A stretch of DNA of 41,463 bases from Candidatus Binatota bacterium. GTDB lineage: Bacteria; Desulfobacterota; Binatia; UBA1149; CAITLU01. The translations under genes were made by a program, and so were the position numbers. Positions 19,020 to 28,339 of this stretch are shown here, piece after piece (position 1 is the first letter of the stretch; every line of letters starts with the position of its first letter). The stretch is taken from contig JAJRWY010000101.1 in the NCBI GenBank assembly GCA_024276575.1, positions 1 to 41,463 of the forward strand, in the 5' to 3' direction. The notes under the pieces are model-generated. The model did no database searches and was not told the origin of the DNA. It was given only the letters and a program-made list of their open reading frames with translations.

Positions 19020-20445
19020 TCCAGATCGTTATAGTTGTGGGACATCGGCGAATAAGGAGCGTGGATATCGCTGCTGCGCTTGTGCGGCATCGCCGGACGT
19101 TAACGTGTGGCAAGGTGAAGTCTACGTCGCTGCTCCACGCCTGAAGGCGCCTCTGTGGGTGTTGCCATTTCGGATTCTTCTGGCATGGCTGTTTATCTTG
19201 CTGTGGTTGTCGCTTGCGCCGGCGGCGGCTGCGCCGGTGTTACCGAGCAAAGATTTCGATAGCCTAGTCTGGCTGGTTGAAAACGAAGCGGGGCGAACGA
19301 TCGACTCGCGCCACGCTACTCAGGCGGTAAATCCGGCATCGGTGGTAAAAGTGGCGACCACCTTGTGGGCGATGGAACGATTGGGTCCGGACTATCGCTT
19401 CGAGACTCGCTTCTATCTCATAGAGGCCGGCGGTTCTTCGCGGCCAGCGGTGGGCTTGTTGGTTCACGGTGGCGCGGATCCTGATTTCCATCTGGAGAAC
19501 GCCTTTCTTCTTGCGCGTGCGCTCAACGAGCGAGGGGTGACTGAGATCGTTGGTAGTATTTCTGTCGACGAGAGATTCTGGATCGGCTGGGAGGGCGGAT
19601 CAGCCCGGCGCATTGCCGATACCGTTGAGCGCGGCTTAGAAATGGGCAGGCGTTTGCGCCGTGCGCTTGATCGTTCGCGTTGGCGAAACGATGAGGAATC
19701 GGCGTGGAGAAGTTTTGCTAAACGTCATGGATTGGATTCCAGCCATCCGCCGCGGTTGAAGATTAGCGGTGGAATAGCCTTCCACGAATCTGGAGGCAAT
19801 GCTTACTTGAAACCGGATCCGGCGTTGCTGCTGATACACAGTTCGCAGCCTCTGGCCTCAATTCTGAAGCGGTTTAACGTATTCTCCAACAACGATATCG
19901 AGAGGCTTGAGGCCAAACTCGGTTCACCGGCCGCACTTGCGGAGTTTATACGAGGGCGGATCGGCGAGGGCGCCGATATTGTCAGCTTCGAGACATTGTC
20001 GGGACTTGGGCACAATCGCTTGTCTCTGCGAGGAATCGTGTCCGTATTGCGCGCGCTGTTACGGTCGGGTGAACGACTTGGATACGAGCCGGCCGATGTA
20101 TTACCGGTGATGGGCTGTGGGAGCAGTACTCTCTCCAAGCTATTTCCATGGCTGCATAGAACGGGGAAGGCCGCCGGTCTGACCGCGAAGACCGGTAGCC
20201 TAGTGACTACCGACGGCGGGGTGGCGGCACTGGCTGGATACATAAAGACGGCGCGTGGGCCTCGACTGTTCGCGGTGGTGGCGCCTCACTCCGGACGTGA
20301 GTTAAGCCGCGCTCGACAGTTGGAGGAAAAATGGTTGAGCCGGATGTTGGATCGTGACGGGATGGTGCGTGGCGCCTTTTGTGGCGCGCAGTTCTCTTTT
20401 TCGGACACTGATGCCGCCGTCAGAGTTGAAGTGCCCGGTCACTGA
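19012..20445 (+). CDS. dacB: PBP4-type D-alanyl-D-alanine carboxypeptidase/endopeptidase (S13)
   Basis: Penicillin-binding enzyme trimming peptidoglycan peptides in the periplasm. In numbering from 19012, the three active-site motifs are SVVK (S110-K113), SNN (292-294) and KTGS (393-396). A strong hydrophobic signal segment (FRILLAWLFILLWLSLAPAA) precedes the catalytic domain. The 40-odd residues upstream of that segment are Cys-rich and unconvincing, so the true start is probably later, for example GTG 19105, although no clear ribosome-binding site marks it. Between SxxK and SxN is a 178-residue insert, in the range of class C PBP4-like proteins. The gene partly overlaps the MDR gene and may be cotranscribed with it; no functional link is evident. 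Confidence 0.85.
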   Translation: MRSPDRYSCGTSANKERGYRCCACAASPDVNVWQGEVYVAAPRLKAPLWVLPFRILLAWLFILLWLSLAPAAAAPVLPSKDFDSLVWLVENEAGRTIDSRHATQAVNPASVVKVATTLWAMERLGPDYRFETRFYLIEAGGSSRPAVGLLVHGGADPDFHLENAFLLARALNERGVTEIVGSISVDERFWIGWEGGSARRIADTVERGLEMGRRLRRALDRSRWRNDEESAWRSFAKRHGLDSSHPPRLKISGGIAFHESGGNAYLKPDPALLLIHSSQPLASILKRFNVFSNNDIERLEAKLGSPAALAEFIRGRIGEGADIVSFETLSGLGHNRLSLRGIVSVLRALLRSGERLGYEPADVLPVMGCGSSTLSKLFPWLHRTGKAAGLTAKTGSLVTTDGGVAALAGYIKTARGPRLFAVVAPHSGRELSRARQLEEKWLSRMLDRDGMVRGAFCGAQFSFSDTDAAVRVEVPGH

Positions 20446-20509
20446 GGGAGATGTCAGCCCGCCGATGCACGCGGGTGTTTCGGCTTGTTTTCACTTCATG
20501 TTCCTGGCA

Positions 20510-20679
20510 CTTAACCGGCGTCATTCATGAAAGCACTGCTGCAAGCCGCAACGCCTCCGAATCTCGGCCCGTGCTCCCGACGCAGAGTGGGTACACTAGG
20601 AGTCTCGGCGTTGCGCTTGGGCGAGGCTGCCGGTGCTTGCGGCTCTTGTGACGCGCTTTCTTAAACGATGTCGGTTAAG
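20510..20679 (+). repeat. Interspersed hairpin repeat, copy B
   Basis: Its terminal inverted repeats are CTTAACCGGCGTCATTCATG at the left and, read on the opposite strand, CTTAACCGACATCGTTTAAG at the right. Inside it carries the family block AATCTCGGCCCGTGCTC. Arms continue to pair inward (AGCCGCAA near both ends). It is the most diverged full-length copy, about 170 bases. It fills much of the 431-base gap between the dacB-like gene and sat; the remainder shows no gene, only the sat ribosome-binding site GAGGAA at 20865-20870. Confidence 0.72.
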
Positions 20680-20876
20680 CCCCGGGATTCGACGAAACGG
20701 CGTTTCTTACTGCAATGCTCTTTTCGGATTACTCCCGAGGCTACCGGTAGCCGGCCCGTCCGGGATGCATCGAGTGGTTCGGCTGATTCTTGTGTGCAGC
20801 GCCCTACGTCACTCGTCTGTCGTCACGCTGGCGTGGCTCGACCGCGGAAGCTTGGAATAACCTAGAGGAAGAATAG

Positions 20877-22136
20877 ATGTCTGATCTGATCAGTGTTCAT
20901 GGAGGATTGAGCGAACCGGTCTCGTGTGCGGTGGCGGAGCCGGAGTTGGAGAGTCTGAGGCAGCACGCTCTAGGGCTTACCCAGGTGCCGGTGACCGATG
21001 CCGATCGCTCGACCGTGTATCGCTTTGGCGACGGCGCGCTAAGCCCGCTGCAAGGGCCGATGACGCAAGCGGTGTACGAGCGAGTTCTGGACGAGATGGT
21101 CATCGAGAGGGATGGGAAGCTCTACGCTTGGTCAATTCCTTTGGCCTTGCCCGTAACGGCAGAGCTGGCGGGCCGGGTTTCTGTCGGTGAGGAAGTCGCC
21201 CTGGTTGATTCAAGCGGTGAGGTCATCGGCGTACTTTCCATTGCCGATGTATTCGAATGGGACAAGCCGAGGTATCTCTCGGCGGTATACGGGACAACCC
21301 GGACGGATCACCCGGGTGCAGACATGGTGCTTAAGGCAGACGCCGAGAAGACGCATCTTTTGGGCGGTACGGTACAAACTTTTCCGCAGTCCGTGGACGC
21401 CAGTTTCCGCAAGTACGTGCTATCGCCCCATGAGGTACGTAAGCTCTTGGCTGATCGAGGTTGGGAACGGGTAGTCGCTTTCCAGACCCGGAATCCGCTG
21501 CACCGCGCGCATGAATACGCACTGGTTTACGGTTTGGAGACCCTGATTCGCGAAGGATACAACGCCGGTGCGTGTCTCAATCCCTTGATAGGCGAGACCA
21601 AGGGTGACGACGTAGACGCCGGTGTTCGTATGCGTACCTATGAGGCGCTGATTGAGTCCGGTGCGATCGGAGAGGGAGACAGCGACCCGGAGCTATGGTC
21701 ATCTCGTGGAGAATCGATCGCGGATCGTGTGATATTGCTCGGACTGGACATCAAAATGTTTTACGGTGGTCCCCGCGAAGCGATAATGCATGCTATCTAC
21801 CGGCAGAACTACGGTTTCACCGATATCATTATTGGTCGCAAGCATGCCGATGCTCCCTTTCACGACGGCACTGCGATTTGGGGCGATTTTGATGCACAAG
21901 AGATCTTCACCGAACTTGCAGGGGACCTGCAGATCAAGCCTTTGAAAGTAGGATTTGCGGCTTATTACGAGTCGCTGGGGCGGGTCGACCTGATGGAGAA
22001 CCACGCGGATGAAAAGCCTGTGTTCATCTCCGGAAAGGAGGTGCGAGCGACGCTGCTGGCCGGAGAAAAGGTTGATTCTCGAATCATGAGAGAGAGCACT
22101 TCTGAAATCCTCGCAAAGGCCATGCATACCGGTTAG
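20877..22136 (+). CDS. sat: Sulfate adenylyltransferase (ATP sulfurylase)
   Basis: Converts sulfate and ATP to adenosine 5'-phosphosulfate (APS) and pyrophosphate. It is the monofunctional Sat type, with a PUA-like N-terminal domain (residues 1-170) and a catalytic domain carrying [10 protein letters not shown] (203-212). The second nucleotide-binding motif reads GRKHADAP (320-327) instead of the common GRDHAG. The segment before it holds an extra [19 protein letters not shown] (about residues 260-278) relative to short bacterial Sat proteins. There is no fused APS kinase; a separate cysC lies at 32315. The start ATG follows GAGGAA with six-base spacing. The product pyrophosphate could be used by the hppA pump encoded at the window end. 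Confidence 0.93.
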   Translation: MSDLISVHGGLSEPVSCAVAEPELESLRQHALGLTQVPVTDADRSTVYRFGDGALSPLQGPMTQAVYERVLDEMVIERDGKLYAWSIPLALPVTAELAGRVSVGEEVALVDSSGEVIGVLSIADVFEWDKPRYLSAVYGTTRTDHPGADMVLKADAEKTHLLGGTVQTFPQSVDASFRKYVLSPHEVRKLLADRGWERVVAFQTRNPLHRAHEYALVYGLETLIREGYNAGACLNPLIGETKGDDVDAGVRMRTYEALIESGAIGEGDSDPELWSSRGESIADRVILLGLDIKMFYGGPREAIMHAIYRQNYGFTDIIIGRKHADAPFHDGTAIWGDFDAQEIFTELAGDLQIKPLKVGFAAYYESLGRVDLMENHADEKPVFISGKEVRATLLAGEKVDSRIMRESTSEILAKAMHTG

Positions 22137-22166
22137 GCCTGTTGCTTCCCGCGTAGGAATAGCCCA

Positions 22167-23147
22167 ATGGGCTTGACGGTGAACGCTGGCGACGGGGTGC
22201 GTTTGGGAATTGCCTTGGGGAGCGGCTCGGCCAAAGCCTGGGCCCATGTAGGAATTCTGCGTGCTCTGCGCGAGGCGTCGATAGTTCCGCAAGTCGTCTG
22301 TGGCAGTTCGGCTGGCGCCTTCGTAGGCGCGGCTTACGTTACCGGGAATCTCGATACTCTAGCAGAGTGGGGGAGCAGCCTCTCGGCTCGAGATGTTGTT
22401 TCCTTGTTGGACCCGACGTTGAGCAGTGGTGGCGTTCTGGCTGGCGAACGTATGATGAAGTTCTTGCGGGCCAGTGGACGGGATTCGTTGATCGAGAAGC
22501 TGCCCTGTGCCTATGCGGCGACGGCCACGGAGTTGAACACCGGTCGCGAATTGTGGCTTCAGTCGGGATCGTTGGTTCGAGCCGTGCGAGCCTCCATGGC
22601 GTTCCCTGGCCTCCTTACGCCCGTGTGCGTTGAAGGAAGGTGGCTTGTCGACGGCGGGCTGGTCAATCCTGTCCCCGTATCTCTCTGCCGTGCTTTAGGT
22701 GCGGATGTAGTAATTGCCGTCAACCTGAACAGCGAATTGGTTGCGGCGGGACGCGATCTCTCCGGTGAAAATGGGTCTGCTACGGAGAAGTCCCGTGACG
22801 GCGGTTCTCTGATACGGCAGAAGTGGGCTGCCAAATTTCAGGAGCTAAAGCTCGGGTTTGCGGGGCAAGCTCGTAAGCCGGAAGCGAAGGCCCCGGGGGT
22901 GTTCGATGTTCTGGTCGGCTCGTTGCACATCATGCAGGACCGGATTACGCGAAGCCGCTTAGCTGGGGATCCCCCAGACATCGTGCTTACTCCTCGGTTG
23001 CCCGGAGTGCGTTTGATGGATTTTGACAAGGCTGCCTATGCAATCGAGAGGGGAGTCGAGTGTGTCGGGGAGAATCTCGAACTGATAGGTGCTGAGTTGC
23101 GGCGATGGGAGGGACCGCCGCAACAACGGAAAAAGAGGCCAGAGTGA
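22167..23147 (+). CDS. rssA: Patatin-like phospholipase family protein (RssA/NTE-like)
   Basis: Serine hydrolase of the patatin fold with a Ser-Asp dyad. The nucleophile elbow is G46-S-S48-A-G50, the oxyanion region GSGSAKAWAHVG is at 18-29, and the catalytic Asp lies in DGG (162-164). There is no signal peptide, so it is likely cytoplasmic or peripherally membrane-bound. Substrates of bacterial RssA-like proteins are poorly defined. The C-terminal 90 residues are basic and rich in Lys/Glu, without a domain I can name. It starts 30 bases after sat and may share its transcript, with no evident functional link. Confidence 0.87.
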   Translation: MGLTVNAGDGVRLGIALGSGSAKAWAHVGILRALREASIVPQVVCGSSAGAFVGAAYVTGNLDTLAEWGSSLSARDVVSLLDPTLSSGGVLAGERMMKFLRASGRDSLIEKLPCAYAATATELNTGRELWLQSGSLVRAVRASMAFPGLLTPVCVEGRWLVDGGLVNPVPVSLCRALGADVVIAVNLNSELVAAGRDLSGENGSATEKSRDGGSLIRQKWAAKFQELKLGFAGQARKPEAKAPGVFDVLVGSLHIMQDRITRSRLAGDPPDIVLTPRLPGVRLMDFDKAAYAIERGVECVGENLELIGAELRRWEGPPQQRKKRPE

Positions 23148-23151
23148 ACCA

Positions 23152-23260
23152 CCTAGGCGTAGTGACACTACGTCGAGGGCCGGAAAGCGAGCACGGGCCG
23201 AGATTGCGGGCACTTGAGTGAGGCTCGTAGCAGAGGTTTCCTTAATAATACGAGCTAGGG
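23152..23260 (-). repeat. Interspersed hairpin repeat, copy C (half-length)
   Basis: On the minus strand it reads CCCTAGCTCGTATTATTAAG at its outer end, then AAACCTCTGCTACGAG, then GCCCGCAATCTCGGCCCGTG, and stops at the family's central palindrome (GTAGTGTCACTACG). Only one arm plus the centre is present. It starts just after the rssA stop and ends about 40 bases before the symporter stop, so it lies between two converging genes. Confidence 0.75.
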
Positions 23261-23301
23261 TGACGCTGTATCGGGCGGTATGGGACGGGGGCCTGAACGT
23301 G

Positions 23302-24528
23302 TCAGGTCTGCGGTGGGTTCAGCAAGCCTTCGCGTTTCGCCACTACGCAACTAACGGCAGCGTCGCCGGTTACGTTGACGACTGTACGCATCATGTCGAG
23401 CAAGCGGTCGACGCCGATAATCAGACCGATACCCTCCACTGGCAATCCAACCTGTTCGAGTACCATGGCCAGCGTGATCAGTCCGACACCGGGCACGCCG
23501 GCGGTTCCCACCGATGCCAGCGTTGCCATCGCGACTACCGTCAGATATCCGTGGATGCCGATGTCTAGGCCGTAAGCCTGCGCTATGAAAGCGGTCGCAA
23601 CTCCCTGCATGATTGCGGTGCCGTCCATGTTAATGGTCGCCCCCAGTGGGACGGTGAACGAAGCTATGGAGTTGTGCACACCGAGCCGGTGTTCGACCGT
23701 TTCCAGTGTGGCGGGTATCGTGGCGTTGCTGCTTGCCGTACTGAAAGCCACAGCTGCGATTGCGCGAATCTCACGGAAAAAAGCACGAGCTGGAATGTTC
23801 GCTAGTACTCGCAACATGAGAGGGTAGGTGAAGAAAGTGTGTGCGGCTAGGGCGAGAGTCACGGTCAGAAAGTAGCGGGCCAGGGGTGCAAGCGCGCTCA
23901 AACCCTGTTCGGCGAATACCCCGCCAAGAAGGCAGAAGACACCGTAGGGAGCTAGATGCATCAATATCGTTACCATTTTCATGATGACGGTATTCAGTTC
24001 CCCCAGTATTCGCGCCAGTCCCCGTGCCCGTTCCCCGGCTAGGGTCATGGCGAGTCCGAAGAGGCCCGCGAATACGATTATTTGCAGCATATTCCCTTCG
24101 GCCATGGCGCGGACCGGGTTGGCGGGGAACATTCCGATGATGGTTTCGGCCAAGCCCGGGCTGTTTCGGGCTTCGAAGGCCGCCGAGGTGCTCAAGTCGA
24201 AACCGTTGCCGGGTGAGAGCAGAACTCCCGCTAAAAGGGCCAAGCTTATGGCCATTGCGGTAGTAGTGAGGTACAGCGCCAGCGTTCGCAGTCCGACCCG
24301 TCCGAGGCGGCTCACGTCTTCAAGCGCGGCGACACCGCATACCAACGAGACAAATACCAGCGGGACGACGAGCAGCTTCAGGCTAGCAAGAAAGATGCTT
24401 CCGCCGATATACAGGACTCCGTCGAGTAAGACTCCGCGGACGAGTTCTACGTCGGAAAACGGCTGGAGAGCGGCGCCGAAAAGGCTTCCGGCGACCATCC
24501 CGATGAGAATGCGTCCACTAAGGCCCAT
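23302..24528 (-). CDS. Dicarboxylate/amino-acid:cation symporter (DAACS family)
   Basis: Inner-membrane Glt-type secondary transporter for glutamate, aspartate or C4-dicarboxylates, driven by sodium or protons. The 408 residues contain the family's hydrophobic segments, the serine-rich re-entrant loop (AFSTASSNATIPATLETV), the NMDGTAI motif of transmembrane segment 7 (GATINMDGTAIMQG), and the second hairpin ATLASVGTAGVPGVGLI. The terminal segment has IGVDRLLDMMRTVVNVTGDA, in which the R and D positions contact substrate in GltPh relatives. It is the last gene of a minus-strand run, 220 bases after the SCO1-like gene, and probably has its own promoter. Substrate not assigned. Confidence 0.92.
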   Translation of the reverse strand: MGLSGRILIGMVAGSLFGAALQPFSDVELVRGVLLDGVLYIGGSIFLASLKLLVVPLVFVSLVCGVAALEDVSRLGRVGLRTLALYLTTTAMAISLALLAGVLLSPGNGFDLSTSAAFEARNSPGLAETIIGMFPANPVRAMAEGNMLQIIVFAGLFGLAMTLAGERARGLARILGELNTVIMKMVTILMHLAPYGVFCLLGGVFAEQGLSALAPLARYFLTVTLALAAHTFFTYPLMLRVLANIPARAFFREIRAIAAVAFSTASSNATIPATLETVEHRLGVHNSIASFTVPLGATINMDGTAIMQGVATAFIAQAYGLDIGIHGYLTVVAMATLASVGTAGVPGVGLITLAMVLEQVGLPVEGIGLIIGVDRLLDMMRTVVNVTGDAAVSCVVAKREGLLNPPQT

Positions 24529-24605
24529 AGTTCTTAAGTGTTCTCAAGGTGTTCAAGCTGCTATTGCCCACCAATCCCATCATCCGCGGACGTGATCTAA
24601 GAAAC

Positions 24606-24636
24606 TTCGTAGCAGAACCTCTATGCGATGAGTAAT
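24606..24636 (-). repeat. Possible degenerate remnant of the interspersed repeat
   Basis: On the plus strand this piece contains TTCGTAGCAGA followed by ATGAGTAATG. These match the end of copies D and E (CTCGTAGCAGAGG, then ATGAGTAACG) with the bases between them scrambled. It is short and could be coincidence. Confidence 0.3.
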
Positions 24637-24749
24637 GTCTATCGGAGGTCAAGAGAGATGCATGCTTGCGTTCTGGTTAGACAGAAATCAACAACTCTCA
24701 TGCCTTCCGCCTTATTTATAGAAGCACTGAAATTCACAGAAAGAAGCCT

Positions 24750-25511
24750 TCAGCGGGCCGGGGTTGGAGCTGGGAGTTCCAGGCGCAGCAATGCCGCATC
24801 TCTCACCAATGTCGCTGTTTCTCCGGTTCTCGAGGAATCATAATAGCCGCGTACGGTGCCGCGCTTGTCGACCAGCACAAGTTTCAAGCTGTGTAGAATG
24901 GGGCCTTCTCTCCGGCGCTTTCCCGCCTCCTCTGTGCCAGTGCCGCGGCGTTCTATGCCCAACAGGAATCCGTGACGCACTAGATTGGTCAGCACTCCGC
25001 GATCTCCCGTGAGTAGCTTCCATTGCCGACCGCTCAGGCCGTGAGCAGCGGCGTAGGCTGAAAGTACCTCGGGTGTATCAGTGTCTGGATCTACGGACAG
25101 CAATACATAGTCAAGGCCGGTTGATGAGCCTATGCGCTTGCGTAATTGCTTCATGCGTTCGACCACACGCGGGCAAGGACCGGGGCAGCTGGTGTATATG
25201 AAGGCGACGATCCATGGCCGCCCGAGCAGGGATTGGAGCGTTACAATACTCCCGCTTTGATCGACGAGTTCGAAAGGCGGGAGCTCGGGCCCCTGAGTGT
25301 TGCCGAGATAAGGTCCAACCGAGCGTGGTAGTATCGAGACTGCGAGCAAAAGGAACACTACCGCGGCCCAACGGGATAGCGGCCCCATAAGAGATCTCGG
25401 TGCGGGGCTGGCCATGGTTCGCGGAAGCTCAGCGGGACTGGCCGGGAGAGTCATTCGGTGGGGCGTAGTAGCGAGGCGGAAAGGGCACCCAGCGGCGGAT
25501 TTTCTTGCCAC
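24750..25511 (-). CDS. SCO1/SenC family copper chaperone-like protein
   Basis: Thioredoxin-fold protein anchored by an N-terminal membrane segment (WAAVVFLLLAVSIL) and facing the periplasm. The copper-binding motif CxxxC is CPGPC in FIYTSCPGPCPRV. The conserved partner His is in GPILHSLKLVLVD, and the VLLSVDPDTDTPEVL strand is typical of the family. SCO proteins deliver copper to the CuA centre of cytochrome c oxidase. The position next to ctaB and ctaA supports that role. The frame's first ~40 residues are poorly conserved in look, with several in-frame ATGs, so the start is uncertain. It lies 49 bases after ctaB on the same strand. Confidence 0.9.
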   Translation of the reverse strand: MARKSAAGCPFRLATTPHRMTLPASPAELPRTMASPAPRSLMGPLSRWAAVVFLLLAVSILPRSVGPYLGNTQGPELPPFELVDQSGSIVTLQSLLGRPWIVAFIYTSCPGPCPRVVERMKQLRKRIGSSTGLDYVLLSVDPDTDTPEVLSAYAAAHGLSGRQWKLLTGDRGVLTNLVRHGFLLGIERRGTGTEEAGKRRREGPILHSLKLVLVDKRGTVRGYYDSSRTGETATLVRDAALLRLELPAPTPAR

Positions 25512-25560
25512 GGTGCTGCTTGGGCGAGCGGGCGTGACCCGTCGTAGCCACGGTAAGCGA

Positions 25561-26463
25561 TCATGACAGGAGTTGCTCGACCACGATCGATGCGAAAAGC
25601 AAAGGGAGGTAGGTGACGGAACACAATAGTACGCGTCTGGCGTTGACCCTACTGTTGTTGCGGGCCGCCACGATCGAAACGGCGAAGTACATGAGGCCGA
25701 GGATCAGGGCGGAGCAAAAGTAGAACATTCCTGCCAAGTCCAAAGCTACCAGTAACAGTGAGACCGGCAGTAGGGTGAGCGAGTAGATCATCATCTGTGA
25801 GCCGGTTATGCGCCCATCAGTGTCCACTATGGCCAGCATGGGAAAATCGGCAGTCGCGTAGTCCTCGCGGTAAAGCAAGCTGATGGCTAGAAAATGAGGG
25901 ATCTGCCAGAGAAACAGAATGGCAAAAAGCACCCATGCCCCGGGTTCGAGAGAACCCGTGGCTGATGCCCAACCGATGACGGGGGGTAGCGCACCGGGAA
26001 CAGCGCCCACGAGCGTTGATGCAGTCGAAACCCGCTTCATCGGAGTATAGACGAAAAGGTAGATCACTACGGTAATCGCGTTTAGAGCAGCGGCCAGCGA
26101 ACCGACCGTAGCCGCGAGATAGGCGACTCCCGATATCGCCAGTATGCTGCCGAAGGCGAGCACCGCGTGAGGGCTGACTTTGTTGGCGGGTAACGGGCGG
26201 AAACGTGTACGGTTCATCCGGCCATCCACCTCTCGCTCAAGGTACTGATTGAGGGCTCCCGAACCGGAACAAGCCAGGGCGGTCCCAATCAAGGCGTGGA
26301 TGAGGGCCAACGAAGCCGCTGCCTGCGGAGCGGCGAGAAAGAATCCGAGAGCAACCGTTACCAGCACCATCATGGTGATACGTGGTTTGGTCACCTCTAG
26401 GTAGAGGCTGGATCGCTCCCGCACGGCGATTCGGCCGCGAATGGTATTGGATACGCGTTGCAT
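25561..26463 (-). CDS. ctaB: Protoheme IX farnesyltransferase (heme O synthase)
   Basis: UbiA-family membrane prenyltransferase that adds a farnesyl group to protoheme, giving heme O. The first Asp/Glu-rich motif appears as NQYLEREVDGRMNRTRFRPL (residues about 84-103), the second as DYATADFPMLAIVDTDGR. About eight hydrophobic segments are visible, and the length of 300 is standard. Its ATG overlaps the ctaA stop codon in TAATG, implying translational coupling. With ctaA it supplies heme A for an aa3- or caa3-type oxidase. Confidence 0.95.
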   Translation of the reverse strand: MQRVSNTIRGRIAVRERSSLYLEVTKPRITMMVLVTVALGFFLAAPQAAASLALIHALIGTALACSGSGALNQYLEREVDGRMNRTRFRPLPANKVSPHAVLAFGSILAISGVAYLAATVGSLAAALNAITVVIYLFVYTPMKRVSTASTLVGAVPGALPPVIGWASATGSLEPGAWVLFAILFLWQIPHFLAISLLYREDYATADFPMLAIVDTDGRITGSQMMIYSLTLLPVSLLLVALDLAGMFYFCSALILGLMYFAVSIVAARNNSRVNARRVLLCSVTYLPLLFASIVVEQLLS

Positions 26464-27419
26464 TAGCTTGCCTTTACAGGCGTCCTCCCGATGTCAGCGC
26501 GGGCTTTCTTCTGGCCTTGCCAGGCGTAGAGGCACAGGCTGATTGAAACGCCGAGCATGGCTGCCCCGGTGGCAACATGAGCGGTCGGCAACCATGACTC
26601 CAAGAAAGTCGCCTGTCTGTCGTAAACCATGTACTCGGTCACGGCCAAGGATGCCAACCCGAGGGCCATTTGCAGCAACAGTAGGGCCAGAAGCACATTA
26701 GCGCGCGACCGTAGCGGAGTAGGCGCCGTTGATGCGAGAACTTCGCTTCGAGTCTCCAGGGCCAGCCAGCATATGGATAGAGCGAGTGCGACGTGAAGGT
26801 GAAAGACGGGGTTGCTCAGAAGCGGCCTCGCATCGCCGCCCAGGTGCCTGATGATTATTCCAAGTACCAGTTGAAATACGACAAACAGCGACAGGAGCCC
26901 GGTAAGTCCGGCACTGCGCTTGCCTAGTTCGAAGCCAGCGGCGGACTCCGACTCCATCCACAGTGGGCTGGTTACGGTAGCGAGAGCGGCCAAGGTAGCG
27001 AAGTACATCTGCCCCAGCCATCCGTGGATCATCGCCAAATCCAGCGACAAGGCCAGAACTCGCAGTCCACCGAGAAGCGCCTGGAGCAAAACCAAAGCCG
27101 CTGCGGCAGCGCCGAGACGGCGGACCCAGGGGCGCGGTTCTTTGTGATAGATGATCCACCCGAGCCAAGCCGTAAGGCAAGCGACACAGAAAGCAACAAT
27201 TCTGTGGCCGTGCTCCGTCCGTACGTTCTCGATTTGCCACCAGTGCGGAGGGTTGAGTTGTCCATAAGCCAGGGGCCAATCCGGTACAGACAGTCCGGCG
27301 TCGCGGCTGGTAACCAGACCGCCTATGGCAATGAGTAACAACGCGAACGCGGCGGTCGTCAAAGCAGTTCGATGTATAATCCGCCGGTTACGGCGACTAG
27401 TGTCTGTTTCGGCAATCAT
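26463..27419 (-). CDS. ctaA: Heme A synthase (COX15/CtaA)
   Basis: Membrane enzyme that oxidises the C8 methyl of heme O to heme A. The 318 residues span eight hydrophobic segments. The four conserved histidine sites are present: EHGHRIVAF near residue 63, MIHGWLGQMYF near 130, FHLHVALAL near 208, and TAHVATGAAM near 279. It heads a ctaA-ctaB-SCO unit reading away from the cupredoxin-like gene. A terminator-like hairpin separates it from that gene, so it needs its own promoter in the short 27420-27477 gap. No cytochrome oxidase subunit gene is in the window. Confidence 0.93.
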   Translation of the reverse strand: MIAETDTSRRNRRIIHRTALTTAAFALLLIAIGGLVTSRDAGLSVPDWPLAYGQLNPPHWWQIENVRTEHGHRIVAFCVACLTAWLGWIIYHKEPRPWVRRLGAAAAALVLLQALLGGLRVLALSLDLAMIHGWLGQMYFATLAALATVTSPLWMESESAAGFELGKRSAGLTGLLSLFVVFQLVLGIIIRHLGGDARPLLSNPVFHLHVALALSICWLALETRSEVLASTAPTPLRSRANVLLALLLLQMALGLASLAVTEYMVYDRQATFLESWLPTAHVATGAAMLGVSISLCLYAWQGQKKARADIGRTPVKAS

Positions 27420-27477
27420 CGGATATTAAGGGAAAAGGAGAGGCGTAGGGTCTGGTGTCTTCGCTCTGCCTGGGCAT

Positions 27478-27511
27478 AAGAAAGGCCCGTCCGGACGAAT
27501 CCGAACGGGCC
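27478..27511 (-). terminator. Rho-independent terminator of the cupredoxin-like gene
   Basis: Read on the minus strand, GGCCCGTTCGGA and TCCGGACGGGCC form a 12-pair stem (one G-T pair) with a TTCG loop, followed by TTTCTT. It begins about 22 bases after the stop codon of the cupredoxin-like gene and precedes ctaA. Confidence 0.85.
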
Positions 27512-27532
27512 GAAGAATAGCCTGAGCAGTAG

Positions 27533-28264
27533 CTACTTGCCAGCAACGGGCTCAAAGGTGAAGTTTATATCGGCGCTGCTATCGGCGGAGACCGTCACAG
27601 TTCCCTCGCGAGTGCCGAGACGCTCATGCCACGCCGCGACCGTATAGGTGCCAGGAGGGACATCGTTTATCTCGAAACTGCCGTCGGCTCCGCTAACTGC
27701 GAAGAAGGGGTGGGACATTACTCCGATGTAAGCCCCCATCCAGGGATGAACATCGCATTTGATCCTGACCATGATCTCCGGCGACGTAAATCGCTTCTTG
27801 ATCACCTGGTTTTGTAGGGGCATTGCGCTGTTGAACTGTCGGCTCCTCTTGGGCAGCGAGTGGACGTTGTGAAGCGTGGGGTCAGCGTTGTGGATCTCCA
27901 GGGTCTGGCCCACGCGGACGCCCATGACGCGAGGTGTAAACATGCAGCCTTTCTGATTAAAAACAGCAGGTTCCACAGGTTTTTCGAAAGTTGCATCGCC
28001 GAGTCCGTCTTTGATGTAGACGAAGACGTTTTGAATACCGCCGTCATCGTTGATCATCATGACTTCGCCGAGTCTCCCATTGGGGTTGATCTTGGCGCAG
28101 GCCGGATCGGCCACCATCTGAATGGTTCGTCTTTCCGGGGGCTGGCCGTCGAAAATAGCCTTTCCTTTGATGGTTGCGCCTGCGAAAGCGTTCCCGGCGA
28201 CGAATGTGAAAGCGATTGCGGATCCGGCGACAGCGGCTAGAGTCCGCGCAGGGAAATGTCTCAT
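27533..28264 (-). CDS. Secreted cupredoxin-like protein with carboxypeptidase-regulatory-like domain
   Basis: Exported protein of about 243 residues. The signal peptide (LAAVAGSAIAFTFVAGNAFA) predicts cleavage after AFA. The middle resembles plastocyanin-like/methylamine-utilisation proteins: a Cys in VFNQKGCMFTPRV, a His in NADPTLHNVHSL, and a late ligand loop CDVHPWMGAYIGVM. These could make a mononuclear copper site, though ligand identity is inferred. The C-terminal ~60 residues (ADGSFEINDVPPGTYTVAAW) form a carboxypeptidase-regulatory-like beta-sandwich. The frame opens at ATG 28276, but ATG 28264 has GGAG at proper distance and is chosen. Its neighbours (SCO1, ctaA, ctaB) suggest a link to copper or electron transfer in respiration. 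It has its own promoter and terminator. Confidence 0.8.
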   Translation of the reverse strand: MRHFPARTLAAVAGSAIAFTFVAGNAFAGATIKGKAIFDGQPPERRTIQMVADPACAKINPNGRLGEVMMINDDGGIQNVFVYIKDGLGDATFEKPVEPAVFNQKGCMFTPRVMGVRVGQTLEIHNADPTLHNVHSLPKRSRQFNSAMPLQNQVIKKRFTSPEIMVRIKCDVHPWMGAYIGVMSHPFFAVSGADGSFEINDVPPGTYTVAAWHERLGTREGTVTVSADSSADINFTFEPVAGK

Positions 28265-28339
28265 CGTTTGCTCCATTTTGTTAGGGCTCAGGCCACCCTG
28301 ATTTCATCGCGGGGTTGTTTTGAATTCCAATCGCGAGTT

